This document shows positions 8,054 through 16,520 of a stretch of 64,000 nucleotides of DNA, piece after piece. Origin of the DNA: JAVBNU01 sp031551265 (GTDB taxonomy: Bacteria > Cyanobacteriota > Vampirovibrionia > Gastranaerophilales > Gastranaerophilaceae). The notes below the pieces were generated by a model. The model saw only the letters and a program-made list of their open reading frames with translations. It searched no databases and was not told the DNA's origin. How positions within the stretch are numbered: position 1 is the stretch's first letter; each line of letters begins with the position of its first letter. The position numbers and the translations under genes were made by a program. The DNA lies in NCBI GenBank assembly GCA_031551265.1, contig JAVBNU010000012.1, positions 1 to 64,000 of the forward strand, written 5' to 3'.

Positions 8054-9104
8054 CTTTTTCCTCTACCATACAAACTGTGAAACCGGGTTGTGAAGCAAGT
8101 TTTGCTTCTATTTCGTCGAACGTTAAGAAGCCATCCTGAGCGCCAAATTTCTCAACCACCGAAGCAGCATTCACAGAGGCGTATTTCAGTGATTTTTCGA
8201 TATCCCAGTTTAATTTTTCCAGTGCAGCAACAAACGTCGAGGCAAACGCATCGCCGGCTCCTAAGGTTGAGACCACTCTCGCCGGGAACTCCGGGCATCT
8301 GTAATAAATTTTGCCATCATACGCGTAAACCCCGTTTTTGCCGTCCGTTATAATAACGATTTTGGCGGCCGTAGATTTTACTTTGTTGAGCATCGAAATC
8401 ACATCAGGATGAATTTTGCAGTCTGAGTATTTAATATCCTTTGTATCAGGTCGTACAACGATTTCAGTATACATCGAGACTTCTTCAAGATTCATTATTA
8501 CGACTTCGGCAGTCGCAAGGATTTTTTCCAAGTGTTTTTTACCGCGCTTTATGCTCGTTGTACCAATATTTATAGCCATATTTACGCCATTCGTTTCGGC
8601 AGAATCAGCAATTATGTCCAATATATTGTTAGTCGCGCCGTTCATTGGAGCGATGTACAGCCATTTGGCTTGTTTTATCGCGTCAAAATTAACTTCGGAT
8701 TTTTTAATCGTTGCATTCGTTCCACGATGGGCTAAAACGGTTCTGTCGCCTTGAAAACTCAACAAAATAATCGAAAATCCCGACGTTTCGGTCTTATCCT
8801 CAACGACGTTTGATTTATCAACGTTAGTTTGCTCCATTTGTTTCAAAATAGCTTTAGCGTAGAAATCATTCCCTATTTTCACAATCGCGGAGGTCTTATA
8901 CCCGAGATTGGCGAAGTTAGCCGCTGTGTTTATACCGCCGCCTCCAACTGCGAAGGAAAACTCGTCAATCTCCAGCTTTGAGCCATATGGATAAGACATG
9001 AACTGGGTATTATGCGCTTTTGTCGCAACTGAAACCACGTTTGCTTCGTTACTCTGCACAAACACATCAACCGTCGCGCTGCCAATAGTGATTATATCAA
9101 ACAT
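8046..9104 (-). CDS. PfkB-family carbohydrate/nucleoside kinase
   Basis: This is a 352-residue sugar kinase of the ribokinase/PfkB family. The N-terminal Gly-rich signature is present (AVGGGGINTAANFANLGY, about residues 52-69). The C-terminal ATP/anion-hole motif is STLGAGDAFASTF with catalytic Asp near residue 284. INIGTTSIKRGKK and VVIMNLEE are typical of the core. The substrate (ribose, fructose-phosphate, adenosine or other) cannot be told from sequence. GAGGTG precedes the ATG. It is the first gene of a two-gene unit with mntP; whether the pairing has a functional meaning is unclear. Confidence 0.88.
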   Translation of the reverse strand: MFDIITIGSATVDVFVQSNEANVVSVATKAHNTQFMSYPYGSKLEIDEFSFAVGGGGINTAANFANLGYKTSAIVKIGNDFYAKAILKQMEQTNVDKSNVVEDKTETSGFSIILLSFQGDRTVLAHRGTNATIKKSEVNFDAIKQAKWLYIAPMNGATNNILDIIADSAETNGVNMAINIGTTSIKRGKKHLEKILATAEVVIMNLEEVSMYTEIVVRPDTKDIKYSDCKIHPDVISMLNKVKSTAAKIVIITDGKNGVYAYDGKIYYRCPEFPARVVSTLGAGDAFASTFVAALEKLNWDIEKSLKYASVNAASVVEKFGAQDGFLTFDEIEAKLASQPGFTVCMVEEKDV

Positions 9105-9160
9105 TTAACACCTCTCTGTATTACTTATTATGATTATAATACAAAAACATGGCGACAGTA

Positions 9161-9176
9161 TGCTACAATAATCTCA
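9161..9176 (+). promoter_or_regulatory. Extended -10 promoter of mrnC, likely leaderless
   Basis: TGCTACAAT (9161-9169) matches an extended -10 (TGnTAnAAT). It ends 6 bases before the ATG at 9176, and no ribosome binding site lies between. A second TATAAT at 9134-9139 could serve an upstream ATG at 9149. Confidence 0.5.
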
Positions 9177-9574
9177 TGGAAAAACAAACCTCGGAATTAA
9201 ATTTACAAGCTTATGCGCATTTAGGTGATGCCGTTTACGAGCTGTTTGTGCGTAAAAAAATTGTTTATTTGACAGCGAAGCCAAACAAAATGCACCAGTA
9301 TACAACTTCTTTGGTCTGCGCCACATATCAAGCCGAGCTTTTGAATAAGCTTGTGCCTGATTTGACCGAGGAAGAACACGACTTAATCAGGCGCGCCCGT
9401 AATCTTTCCCTCACCCAAAATAAAAAAACAAACCAGGCAATTCACAGACAAGCAACTGCTTTAGAGGTTTTAATCGGCTATTTATATATAAATAATCCTC
9501 CACGCTACAGTGAAATAATAGAACAAATTGCATCGACTATAGATTTCGAAAATATTGGCGGGTTTGCAGAATAA
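9176..9574 (+). CDS. mrnC: Mini-ribonuclease 3
   Basis: The 132-residue product is a Mini-III RNase, a minimal RNase III catalytic domain without the double-stranded RNA-binding domain. It matures 23S rRNA in bacteria such as Bacillus and is found in Cyanobacteria. The RNase III signature appears as AYAHLGDAVYELFVRK (about 11-26), followed by KMHQYTTSLVCATYQAELL and the second acidic cluster ALEVLIGYLYI. The ATG at 9176 fits the usual family start. A start at 9149 would add nine residues. It is divergent from the PfkB gene. Confidence 0.88.
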   Translation: MEKQTSELNLQAYAHLGDAVYELFVRKKIVYLTAKPNKMHQYTTSLVCATYQAELLNKLVPDLTEEEHDLIRRARNLSLTQNKKTNQAIHRQATALEVLIGYLYINNPPRYSEIIEQIASTIDFENIGGFAE

Positions 9575-9597
9575 ACGCAAACCAGCGAAAAACACCC

Positions 9598-9700
9598 GTC
9601 ACCCCGTGACATAAAATTAGGATATCGCTACTAAGCGCGCACGAACGGGGTCTCATAGCTATGGGATTTACCTGCACAAGTGTACTGGGATTGGCATGTC
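9598..9700 (+). repeat. Diverged CCGCA-type repeat (copy A3)
   Basis: CGTCACCCCGTGACATAA and GCACGAACGGGGTCTCATAG match the first module of the A repeats, with the core changed from CCCCGCA/TGCGGGG to CCCCGT/ACGGGG. The right module is degraded, ending GGCATGTCGC near 9700. Confidence 0.6.
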
Positions 9701-9849
9701 GCATCTACTCAATGAATTCGGCGCAAAAATATGTAAATTCTTTTTAAGTTTTGTAACAAATCTGGAAAAAAAGCTGAAATCCCGCCTATAAATAGTATAT
9801 AATAATTATATAAAGGGTAATCCAGTGTGAAAGGAATGCAATTTTGGCT

Positions 9850-10023
9850 ATGAAACACACCAAGAGTACGTGTAGTGCTCCGGTTATGAACGTTAGTATT
9901 AACAAAAATTCCAACAAAATAAAAGGTAACGTGATTGACTTCCTGAAAAAAATCTTCGAAGAAGATTCTAGAGATGTACACGGATATCTATCATTAAACG
10001 AGTTTACTTATCATCTTGTATAA
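9850..10023 (+). CDS. Small hypothetical protein, 57 residues
   Basis: The frame starts with ATG at 9850 and encodes a polar, basic N-terminus (MKHTKSTCSAP, then NVSINKNSNK). A helix follows (VIDFLKKIFEEDSRDVHGYL), and the tail is LSLNEFTYHLV. An AAAGGA lies about 14 bases upstream, which is far for a ribosome binding site. An in-frame ATG at 9892 is an alternative start. A TATATAATAATTATATAAAG promoter-like stretch lies near 9797-9816, and a hairpin terminator follows at 10057. The isolated unit with promoter and terminator supports a real small gene, or a small RNA with coding potential. Confidence 0.5.
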   Translation: MKHTKSTCSAPVMNVSINKNSNKIKGNVIDFLKKIFEEDSRDVHGYLSLNEFTYHLV

Positions 10024-10056
10024 GTATTAAACACAATCCGATACGATATTCATATT

Positions 10057-10087
10057 CCAAGCAGGCCTTCCAAGGACCTGCTTTTAC
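10057..10087 (+). terminator. Terminator after the small gene at 9850
   Basis: AAGCAGG pairs with CCTGCTT, with inner CCTT/AAGG pairing and one bulge, followed by TTTACTTTT. It lies about 35 bases past the stop and just before the convergent gene ending at 10094. Confidence 0.7.
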
Positions 10088-10093
10088 TTTTGC

Positions 10094-10798
10094 CTATGGG
10101 TTAGGCGGCTGAATTTCGTCGATGTGTTGAGCTTTCTTTTTGAGAACACGCATTGTATCTGATTCTCTGCGCTGATATTGTGCTGCGATAGCTTCGTCAA
10201 CAGCTTTTCGCTGCTCTTCTCTTTCTTTAACTTCTCTTTCACGTTTTTCATCAACGATATCGTGCGCTTGCTCGGCTTCCATATACCCGGCTTTAGTGTG
10301 GGCGTTCATTATACGCTTGTATTCATTAGGGAAATATTTTTTCAGCTGTTCCAAAAACTTTGTTCTATCAACCGAAGTGATATAAAAAGACTGTCCTGAC
10401 GTCGAGGATATGTACATGCCGGCACCAAAAGTAAGGTCGTGTTTTATTGACGCACAAGACCCTGAAAACCCGTCAATAGTGTTGAGCGGGAACGAGAGCA
10501 TTTTATTTTGGATTAAAATTATTCTTTTATTAGTCAAAATTAGCTCAGCATGACCGTAGTCGCGAAAAATAACCGAAACCGTTTTTGCCGCAACCACACC
10601 GATAACAGCGATAATTACCCAGCCAACAGCCATAGGCTCAAATGTATGGATTCGCGAGCAAAAATTATATAAAATAAATATCATAAGCACGGCCAAAATG
10701 CTGTACATGTTGAAACAAACAGGTGTTTTTTCCGCTATATACAAAACTTTCTCATCAGCCGGCAAAGTTAGTTTTTTGTTTTTCACAACTACTCTCAT
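10094..10798 (-). CDS. Membrane-anchored bacterial PH-domain protein
   Basis: The 234-residue protein has two hydrophobic segments (about 32-48 and 58-78) near its N-terminus. A bacterial pleckstrin-homology (bPH2/YdbT-like) domain follows: AELILTNKRIILIQNKML, then FPLNTIDGF and a SFYITSV strand. The C-terminal third (about 165-234) is a highly charged helix rich in Glu/Lys/Arg. The role is unknown; family members are membrane-associated and often linked to stress. It is monocistronic and divergent from the secreted protein gene at 10897. Confidence 0.75.
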   Translation of the reverse strand: MRVVVKNKKLTLPADEKVLYIAEKTPVCFNMYSILAVLMIFILYNFCSRIHTFEPMAVGWVIIAVIGVVAAKTVSVIFRDYGHAELILTNKRIILIQNKMLSFPLNTIDGFSGSCASIKHDLTFGAGMYISSTSGQSFYITSVDRTKFLEQLKKYFPNEYKRIMNAHTKAGYMEAEQAHDIVDEKREREVKEREEQRKAVDEAIAAQYQRRESDTMRVLKKKAQHIDEIQPPNP

Positions 10799-10883
10799 AT
10801 CGAAATTATATCATTTTTTTAACATTTGTGCAGTTGTCACATAAAATACATTAATGAAATCATGACTTATTCTCAGAAAACCT

Positions 10884-10897
10884 TATAATTCTTAATA
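10884..10897 (+). promoter_or_regulatory. -10 box of a likely leaderless transcript
   Basis: TATAAT at 10884-10889 is followed by 7 bases and then the ATG at 10897. There is no purine-rich ribosome binding site in the gap. With the usual 6-8 base distance from -10 to the transcription start, the mRNA would begin at or next to the start codon. Confidence 0.55.
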
Positions 10898-11553
10898 TGA
10901 AGAAATATTTGGTTCTAGTCTTATGCCTGATTTTAATATCCCATCCCGGGTACTGCTTTGGCTGGTTCAAAAAGGATAAAGACAAAAAAGACCAGCAAGA
11001 AGAAACCTACGAAGGCTATCACGGCTCACTCCCCAATATCGAGGGCGAGTTTGCCGACAAACGTGAAAGCGTAAAGAAGCCCAACGCAGGCAATCTCGAC
11101 CCCAACGTCAACCCCGACAAACTGACACCGGCTCCAAGAGACAATGATAAATATATTGATATTGTCATAAAAAGAGAAAAAGTTGCGCCTTACGTAAATG
11201 ATGTCAATGATGTAATTTTCATACTCGAAAAATTGAAGAAAACACTCGAAAGCAATTCAGGCACACAGTTTTTTAATGCTCAGGTTGGCGCGTTTATTAA
11301 CAACGTTAACTACATACAGGATAAGTATCATCATAAGGCTGAAAGTGAGTCTATTTCGTACAGAAGGCTGGTCGCGTTATCTAACAGCTCGAGAGAGGTC
11401 GCCCTAATCGCCGCTCAGGCTCAAATCTACAAAAAATACTTGCCTTATGAAGATACAGGCGCAGCATACAGTCCCCAAAATCTTGAGCTGCAAATGCAAA
11501 ATTTGCTCATAGAAGTAAAGTCTGTGCTTGATGAACTTAAATCTGTTAAATAA
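10897..11553 (+). CDS. Secreted hypothetical protein
   Basis: The 218-residue product has a clear signal peptide (MKKYLVLVLCLILISHPGYC, then FGW). It is therefore exported, or lipidated if the Cys at 20 is used, although the lipobox is imperfect. A Lys/Asp-rich linker, a Pro/Asn-rich segment (about 60-85) and helical stretches such as VNDVIFILEKLKKTLESN follow. A C-terminal helix reads LLIEVKSVLDELKSVK. The family is not recognised. It is followed 60 bp later by a zinc-ribbon gene and a peptidase gene. Confidence 0.75.
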   Translation: MKKYLVLVLCLILISHPGYCFGWFKKDKDKKDQQEETYEGYHGSLPNIEGEFADKRESVKKPNAGNLDPNVNPDKLTPAPRDNDKYIDIVIKREKVAPYVNDVNDVIFILEKLKKTLESNSGTQFFNAQVGAFINNVNYIQDKYHHKAESESISYRRLVALSNSSREVALIAAQAQIYKKYLPYEDTGAAYSPQNLELQMQNLLIEVKSVLDELKSVK

Positions 11554-11613
11554 TTGTCTTTTTCATAACCATAATCTACAATAGTGGAAGTGAACGCATA
11601 AATGGGAATATAA

Positions 11614-11799
11614 ATGAGCGAAACAAATGAACCTAAAAAGTTTATAGGAGTATATTTTGAGTGCTGTAACGCATACAGCCGCATATACAAAAACAAAGAA
11701 GGCACGCATTATGCAGGTCGTTGTCCGCGCTGTATGCGCCCCCTAACCGTTCCTATAGGCGAAGGCGGCACTAACGCCAGATTATTCAAAGCGAGATAA
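11614..11799 (+). CDS. Small zinc-ribbon protein
   Basis: This is a 61-residue protein with CC near residue 17 (YFECCNAYSRIY) and a CPRC pair near 37-40 (YAGRCPRCMRPLTV). The likely ligands suggest a single zinc ribbon. The ending is Gly-rich (GEGGTNARLFKAR). The gene stops 2 bases before the peptidase start, so the two are probably co-translated. The function is unknown; small ribbons of this type often bind nucleic acid or act as adaptors. Confidence 0.7.
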   Translation: MSETNEPKKFIGVYFECCNAYSRIYKNKEGTHYAGRCPRCMRPLTVPIGEGGTNARLFKAR

Positions 11800-11801
11800 C
11801 G

Positions 11802-13046
11802 ATGAGTTTAACTGATTTAATAAATGAACACGAATTAATCAAAATTTTTTGCGAACTTGCACAAATTCCCTCGCCATCGCTGAAAGAAGAAAAAGTTAGC
11901 CAAAAAATTATTGAACTTTTTCAAACTGACAATATCAATGTGACAAAAGACGCTTATGGCAATATAATCGCGAGAGTTGAGGCAACTGATAAAACAAAAA
12001 AACCGATTTTATTATCTGCACACATGGATGTTGTTGGCGATGCTTCGCCTGTTAATATTCGACTGAGTGAAGATGGAAAATGCATTGAAACCGATAAAAA
12101 ACGAACACTTGGCGCTGATGATAAATGCGGCGTTGCCTGTGCGATTATGCTGGCAAAAGAATTGGCAAGAAACAAATCCATCCAACATGGCGGGCTGGAA
12201 ATGATTTTCACAAGGGATGAAGAACACAACATGACCGGCATTAAAAACGCTGATGTCTCAAACCTAAAATCAGAATACGTTTTGGTGCTCGACTCTAGCA
12301 CGTTAGGTGAAATTTTGGTCTCAGGCGCTAGTTTTACTGTTGGCAGATTGAACGTTAAAACTGCTCACGGCGGGCACTCAGGCATTGATATCGGGGACAC
12401 AAGCCGATTAAATGCTGTAAAATTAATCGCCGAATTGATGAACGAAATCCCTCAAGGCCTCTACAAAAAAGACGCTACAGGAACAATTACCTCCATCAAC
12501 GCAGGCGCAGTTGTCGGGGGAGGCATAAACAGCTCAATAAGCAGTCTGCTTGATAATTCTGCAGGCGTCGAGAATTATCAACAGTTTATCATCGAAAATG
12601 CAATGACAAACATCATCAACACAAGCGCTAGCGCTATTTACTCAATACGAAGCGCAGAAAAAGACACCGAACAAAAATTATTACACGAGATTTCGGATTT
12701 AGTGAATAAATTCAACATAAAATATGATGGCTTAGCTTCGGCTACATTTGAGACACGAGTACATCTAAAACCGTTTGAAAAAAGTGACGATGATTACATC
12801 GAAAAAATAGCCGTCCAAGCGGCAAAAGAAAACAATATCAACTACCATATCGGCTCATTCCACGCCGGAGCCGAAACACATATTTATAAATACCTTAAAA
12901 ACGCTGATAACTTGGCGTTCAAGCCATATTTAATAGGTATTGCCAATATTTTCAACATGCATTCAAGCGACGAAAAAGTTGAAACAGCCTCACTCCTCAA
13001 GGGCTTTGAATTCTTGAATACAATTTTCACTCTGCACAATGCGTAA
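11802..13046 (+). CDS. M20-family metallopeptidase (peptidase T-like)
   Basis: The 414-residue cytoplasmic enzyme belongs to the dizinc M20 peptidases, closest in pattern to peptidase T-like proteins. Metal and catalytic motifs are visible: LLSAHMDVVGD (His/Asp, about residue 70), TLGADDKCGVA (bridging Asp, about 106), IFTRDEEHNMTGI (catalytic Glu pair, about 143) and VLVLDSS. The dimerisation segment contains AHGGHSGIDIGDTSRLNA. HAGAETHIYK near 350 and a late His (NIFNMHSSDEK) complete the site. The substrate is probably tripeptides or another short peptide. Confidence 0.85.
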   Translation: MSLTDLINEHELIKIFCELAQIPSPSLKEEKVSQKIIELFQTDNINVTKDAYGNIIARVEATDKTKKPILLSAHMDVVGDASPVNIRLSEDGKCIETDKKRTLGADDKCGVACAIMLAKELARNKSIQHGGLEMIFTRDEEHNMTGIKNADVSNLKSEYVLVLDSSTLGEILVSGASFTVGRLNVKTAHGGHSGIDIGDTSRLNAVKLIAELMNEIPQGLYKKDATGTITSINAGAVVGGGINSSISSLLDNSAGVENYQQFIIENAMTNIINTSASAIYSIRSAEKDTEQKLLHEISDLVNKFNIKYDGLASATFETRVHLKPFEKSDDDYIEKIAVQAAKENNINYHIGSFHAGAETHIYKYLKNADNLAFKPYLIGIANIFNMHSSDEKVETASLLKGFEFLNTIFTLHNA

Positions 13047-13472
13047 AATTGAATAATGTTCACTAAAAACTTGTTGGGGTATACTCTTCGAGCACCCAGC
13101 CGGTTGCGGCTCATGTTTCGCCGACCGGCAGATTGAAAACCCCCAACCTACATTCTAAAAGTTTGTAAGGTGGGTTCTCTAACGCGCCAAAATAAATAAC
13201 AATTCATTATTTTTACCTTGTCAATACTGTATTTGGTTATACGTAATTTAGATTAATCTATTTGCAGGAATTTCATGTTTTTCGAAAAGCCTTACTGTGT
13301 TTCGTTTTATGTCCGTATTGACCATGTGGTCTAAATCGTTTTATTAACCTTTTGATGGTCAAATTTCAATCATATAGTTGATGAGGGACTCCTCCATTTA
13401 AAGGTATATTCATAGTAACGAATGATACAGAAATAGTAATTTACTGAATTATAAAGATTTTGGGGGGAGTAC
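13047..13472. other. Leader region of the two-component/flagellar operon
   Basis: No gene is seen. CAGCCGGT near 13097 with ACCGGC near 13124 can form a hairpin downstream of the peptidase gene. An inverted pair TTGACCAT (13318-13325) and ATGGTCAA (13355-13362), with GACCATGTGGTC nested at its left, lies about 110 bases before the regulator start and could be a regulatory site. A strong ribosome binding site GGGGGGAG precedes the ATG at 13473. Confidence 0.45.
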
Positions 13473-14183
13473 ATGAGAAATACGGTAGAATTTAAGAAAA
13501 AGATTAAGATTGTTCTTGTCGACGACAATGTGGAACACTTGTCGGGCATCCGTGAATTGGTAAGCATGGAGAGCAATTTTGATGTGGTTGGCACTGCAAC
13601 AAGCGTTAATGTTGCAATGTCGTTAATCAAAAAGTATCGTCCAAACGTCGTTTTAATGGACATTAACATGCCCGAGAAAGATGGCCTTACAGCCATTATG
13701 GAAATCGAAAAAATGGACGTGGACACTAAAGTTATTGCGCTTACAGGATATGATGATCCTGATTTAATTTTCCGTGCAATAAAAGTTGGCGCAAAAGGCT
13801 ATATCCTGAAAACTATGGCTTCTGCACAGTTGATTTATGCAATTGAAGAAGTTGCCGTTGGCAAAATATACCTGCCTACAGCGCTTTCATCACGTTTCTT
13901 CGATTATTTCCAAAAATCGTTCAAAGAAGAGCATACTGTCGTTACGGACGATGACAACCTGTTGACTTATCTGACTTCACGCGAAGAAGAAGTTTTGGAT
14001 TTATTAACTCAGGGCATTACCTACAAAGGGGTTGCAGAAAAGCTGTTTATCAGTGAAACTACTGTCAAAACACACGTTAACAACATTTTCCAAAAATTAC
14101 AAGTTAACGACAGAACGCAAGCAGTTTTATATGCGTTAAACAATGGATTTTTAAGCAAAAGAAAGATGAAACTTTCTGTTTAA
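13473..14183 (+). CDS. NarL/FixJ-type response regulator
   Basis: The 236-residue protein has an N-terminal receiver domain. VLVDDN is the acidic pocket, the phosphoacceptor Asp63 is in VVLMDINMP, LTGYDD carries the Thr, and GYILK carries the Lys. A C-terminal LuxR helix-turn-helix follows (LTSREEEVLDLLTQGITYKG, then VKTHVNNIFQKL). It should bind DNA when phosphorylated by the kinase encoded 18 bp downstream. Placement directly ahead of flgB-flgC-fliE suggests control of motility genes, which is inference. A strong GGGGGGAG ribosome binding site precedes it. Confidence 0.92.
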   Translation: MRNTVEFKKKIKIVLVDDNVEHLSGIRELVSMESNFDVVGTATSVNVAMSLIKKYRPNVVLMDINMPEKDGLTAIMEIEKMDVDTKVIALTGYDDPDLIFRAIKVGAKGYILKTMASAQLIYAIEEVAVGKIYLPTALSSRFFDYFQKSFKEEHTVVTDDDNLLTYLTSREEEVLDLLTQGITYKGVAEKLFISETTVKTHVNNIFQKLQVNDRTQAVLYALNNGFLSKRKMKLSV

Positions 14184-14201
14184 CCCTGAACACGAGGAAA
14201 A

Positions 14202-15488
14202 ATGCCGAAGAATAGTCAAACAAAAACAAATACCCTAAGAACGGTTTTATTGCAGGACGAGGCTGTAAAATGTAATAAAAATACAATTGAAGCAGTATTT
14301 CGCGCCCTGATGGAGCCGGTTGTGCAATGTAAGGAAAATTCTCTGGTATTGGTGCGTTTGGCAAATGCAGAAAGCCTCGAGAATGTCTTGAAGCGAATTA
14401 ATTTTGTTAATCCTAACATATTTTCGTTTTCTTCTGGACTAGATTTCTTAAAAAACATTGAAGAAAGCACTCAATGGGGCGATTGTGAGTTTTTGATAGT
14501 TCTAAGCCCGCGCTATTCGGCAGTTTTGCTCTGGGATTATTCGCTGTCGCCGGAAATCGGCTACGAGGAAGGAACTTCAAGCGTTTATTTCATGGTTAAC
14601 TCACGACGAGTGTTCGATATTGCACAAGACATTGCGGATGCCTCCTCATTCGAGTTAAGCAAATTATTAAACCAGTTCACACCTGAGAGACGCGCAAATG
14701 AGATTCTAAACACCGCTTTTGCAGGTGTTGTGAACTGTCTCAACTCAACAACCCAAGAATACACAATGACACAGGCTGAAAAAGATACAATAATTTCAGA
14801 TCAGGATTTATACAAACAATACGAGTATGTTTTCAACCAAATCGCTCCTGTTTCGCACGAAATCAAAAATCACCTGTCAGTTATTGATTTGTATTCAAAA
14901 ATTTTGGAGAAAAAACTGGAGCTTTTGCCGGCTGGTGAGAGCAATCAGGAAATACTCAGCTCATGCAAAAACGCAATCACATCTATAAATAAATCGGTTT
15001 TCTCAGTTTCGTTTATACTCAATTCACTTAAACAAGCTGAAATAAAACTCGCAGAACGTAAGCTGAATGATTTGATTTTAACGGCAATGCAGTTAACAGC
15101 ACCAAAAACCGAAAACAACGGCATTGAAATAGTTTTTGAGCCTCAAGACAACGTGAATGTTCTGGTTGACGAGATTAAATTTCAAAACGTACTGTTGAAC
15201 CTAATCTACAACTCAATTGATGCAATTACGGAAAACGGAAAAATTGAAATAAGAACAAAAACCGAAAATGAGCGAGCAAAAATTGTGATAAAAGACAACG
15301 GCAAAGGAATTTGCGAGAGTGTGAAAGAAAAATTATTCACACAAGGCGAAACCACAAAGCAATGCGGCCAAGGCTTGGGATTGAATATTTGTAAACAAAA
15401 CATGGTTGAACAGGGCGGAGACATCAGGCTTATCAGCACAAACGGAGAAGGAACGGAATTCGAGGTAACAATACCTCTGGCAAAATAA
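14202..15488 (+). CDS. Soluble sensor histidine kinase
   Basis: This is a 428-residue kinase without signal peptide or membrane segments, so the input is cytoplasmic. The N-terminal 210 residues are an unrecognised sensor region. The H-box is VSHEIKNHLSVIDLYSKI with phosphoacceptor His219. The ATPase domain has an N-box (NLIYNSIDAI), G1 (DNGKGI) and G2 (GQGLGLNICKQ). HEIKN resembles NtrB-type kinases. The partner regulator is immediately upstream, and flgB follows after about 10 bases. The operon implies a dedicated signal for flagellar basal-body genes, although an unrelated target remains possible. Confidence 0.9.
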   Translation: MPKNSQTKTNTLRTVLLQDEAVKCNKNTIEAVFRALMEPVVQCKENSLVLVRLANAESLENVLKRINFVNPNIFSFSSGLDFLKNIEESTQWGDCEFLIVLSPRYSAVLLWDYSLSPEIGYEEGTSSVYFMVNSRRVFDIAQDIADASSFELSKLLNQFTPERRANEILNTAFAGVVNCLNSTTQEYTMTQAEKDTIISDQDLYKQYEYVFNQIAPVSHEIKNHLSVIDLYSKILEKKLELLPAGESNQEILSSCKNAITSINKSVFSVSFILNSLKQAEIKLAERKLNDLILTAMQLTAPKTENNGIEIVFEPQDNVNVLVDEIKFQNVLLNLIYNSIDAITENGKIEIRTKTENERAKIVIKDNGKGICESVKEKLFTQGETTKQCGQGLGLNICKQNMVEQGGDIRLISTNGEGTEFEVTIPLAK

Positions 15489-15497
15489 GGACGGACG

Positions 15498-16007
15498 GTG
15501 AGTATGGACATATTATCAACTAGACAAATCGAAGTAACTAATCTGGCATTAAGCGGGCTCATGGAGCGCCAAAAAGCCATATCTTCAAACGCTGCCAATG
15601 TAATGACGCCCGGCTATCAGCGTAAAGAAGTCACCTTTGAAAGCCAGCTGAAAGAAATTATCGACAAAGACAACATCCGCAAAGATATTCGCGCAATTAA
15701 CGGTCAGTTGCCGGTCTCAAAAGCTCAGCCACAAATCCCTGAAACGGGTTTTATTCCGGCATCGAACGACTATAAAGCCCTGCCGGCTGAACAGCTGAAA
15801 TTCTTGTCACAAAAAGATTATAATCAGTTTGATCCCGAAATTGTTCGTGACTTTGCCCAATTTGATGTTGAGCGCGACAACAACGTAAGTGTTGAAAAAG
15901 AGATGATGGATATGGCAAGAACAAGTATCCAATACAATGTTTTGGCAACCCTTGAAGCACGTTCGTTCAACGGGCTCTCGGAAATAATTAAGAGTGGAGG
16001 TAACTAA
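15498..16007 (+). CDS. flgB: Flagellar basal-body rod protein FlgB
   Basis: This rod protein assembles in the periplasmic part of the flagellar basal body. The conserved start LSTRQIEVTNLALSGLMERQ, then ISSNAANVMTPGYQRKEV, matches the N-terminal helix and the rod-family ANxxTPGY motif. The C-terminal helix EKEMMDMARTSIQYNVL is also typical. At 167-169 residues it is longer than usual (about 130), the extra length being in the middle loop. The start may be the GTG at 15498 or the ATG at 15504; AAGGA fits the GTG better. The stop overlaps the flgC start by one base. Confidence 0.9.
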   Translation: MSMDILSTRQIEVTNLALSGLMERQKAISSNAANVMTPGYQRKEVTFESQLKEIIDKDNIRKDIRAINGQLPVSKAQPQIPETGFIPASNDYKALPAEQLKFLSQKDYNQFDPEIVRDFAQFDVERDNNVSVEKEMMDMARTSIQYNVLATLEARSFNGLSEIIKSGGN

Positions 16008-16510
16008 TGAGTTTTGATGTATTTGACGTTGCAGCATCAGGCATGCACGCACAGCGCGTAAAAATGGACATTATCTCCAGTAATATCGCCAATATAAACA
16101 CAACCAGAAACCCTGACGGCACAAAAGGCGTTTACAAGAAAAAAGAAGTCAGCTTCGAAGCCGTTTACAACGACAAACTGTTCAACAAACCTGCAACACC
16201 ATTCGGCGAACATCAGGTCAAATACAGCCGTAACCAAAATGAAATGGTTTTGCGCGGCGGTGTATTCTACGACGAAAAAGAAATCTCACAAGGCGTTCAG
16301 GTCGCCGGAATCGAGGACAGTAAACAACCTTACAAAGTCGTATACGACCCTTCGCACCCGGACTCAGACGAGGAAGGATACGTAACTTTGCCAAACGTTA
16401 ACGTTGTTGAGGAAATGGTTGATATGGTACAAGCCTCAAAAGCTTACGAGGCGAATGCAACCGTTGCCGAGACCGTTAAATCTATGATGACAGCTGCACT
16501 AAAAATATAG
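16007..16510 (+). CDS. flgC: Flagellar basal-body rod protein FlgC
   Basis: The 167-residue rod protein begins FDVFDVAASGMHAQRVKMD and has ISSNIANINTTRN, the rod-family N-terminal signature. It ends with MVDMVQASKAYEANATVAET, then VKSMMTAALKI, the conserved C-terminal helix that packs against the N-terminus. VKYSRNQNEMVLRGG and YDPSHPDSDEEGYV are typical FlgC segments. GGAGG precedes the ATG, and the start is coupled to the flgB stop. It is followed 10 bases later by fliE. Confidence 0.93.
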   Translation: MSFDVFDVAASGMHAQRVKMDIISSNIANINTTRNPDGTKGVYKKKEVSFEAVYNDKLFNKPATPFGEHQVKYSRNQNEMVLRGGVFYDEKEISQGVQVAGIEDSKQPYKVVYDPSHPDSDEEGYVTLPNVNVVEEMVDMVQASKAYEANATVAETVKSMMTAALKI

Positions 16511-16520
16511 GAATTAAGAC

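Noticed and set aside
13047..13472. Possible tRNA or riboswitch in the gap before the response regulator
   Set aside because: No T-loop, anticodon arm or known aptamer motif was found; only short inverted repeats are present.
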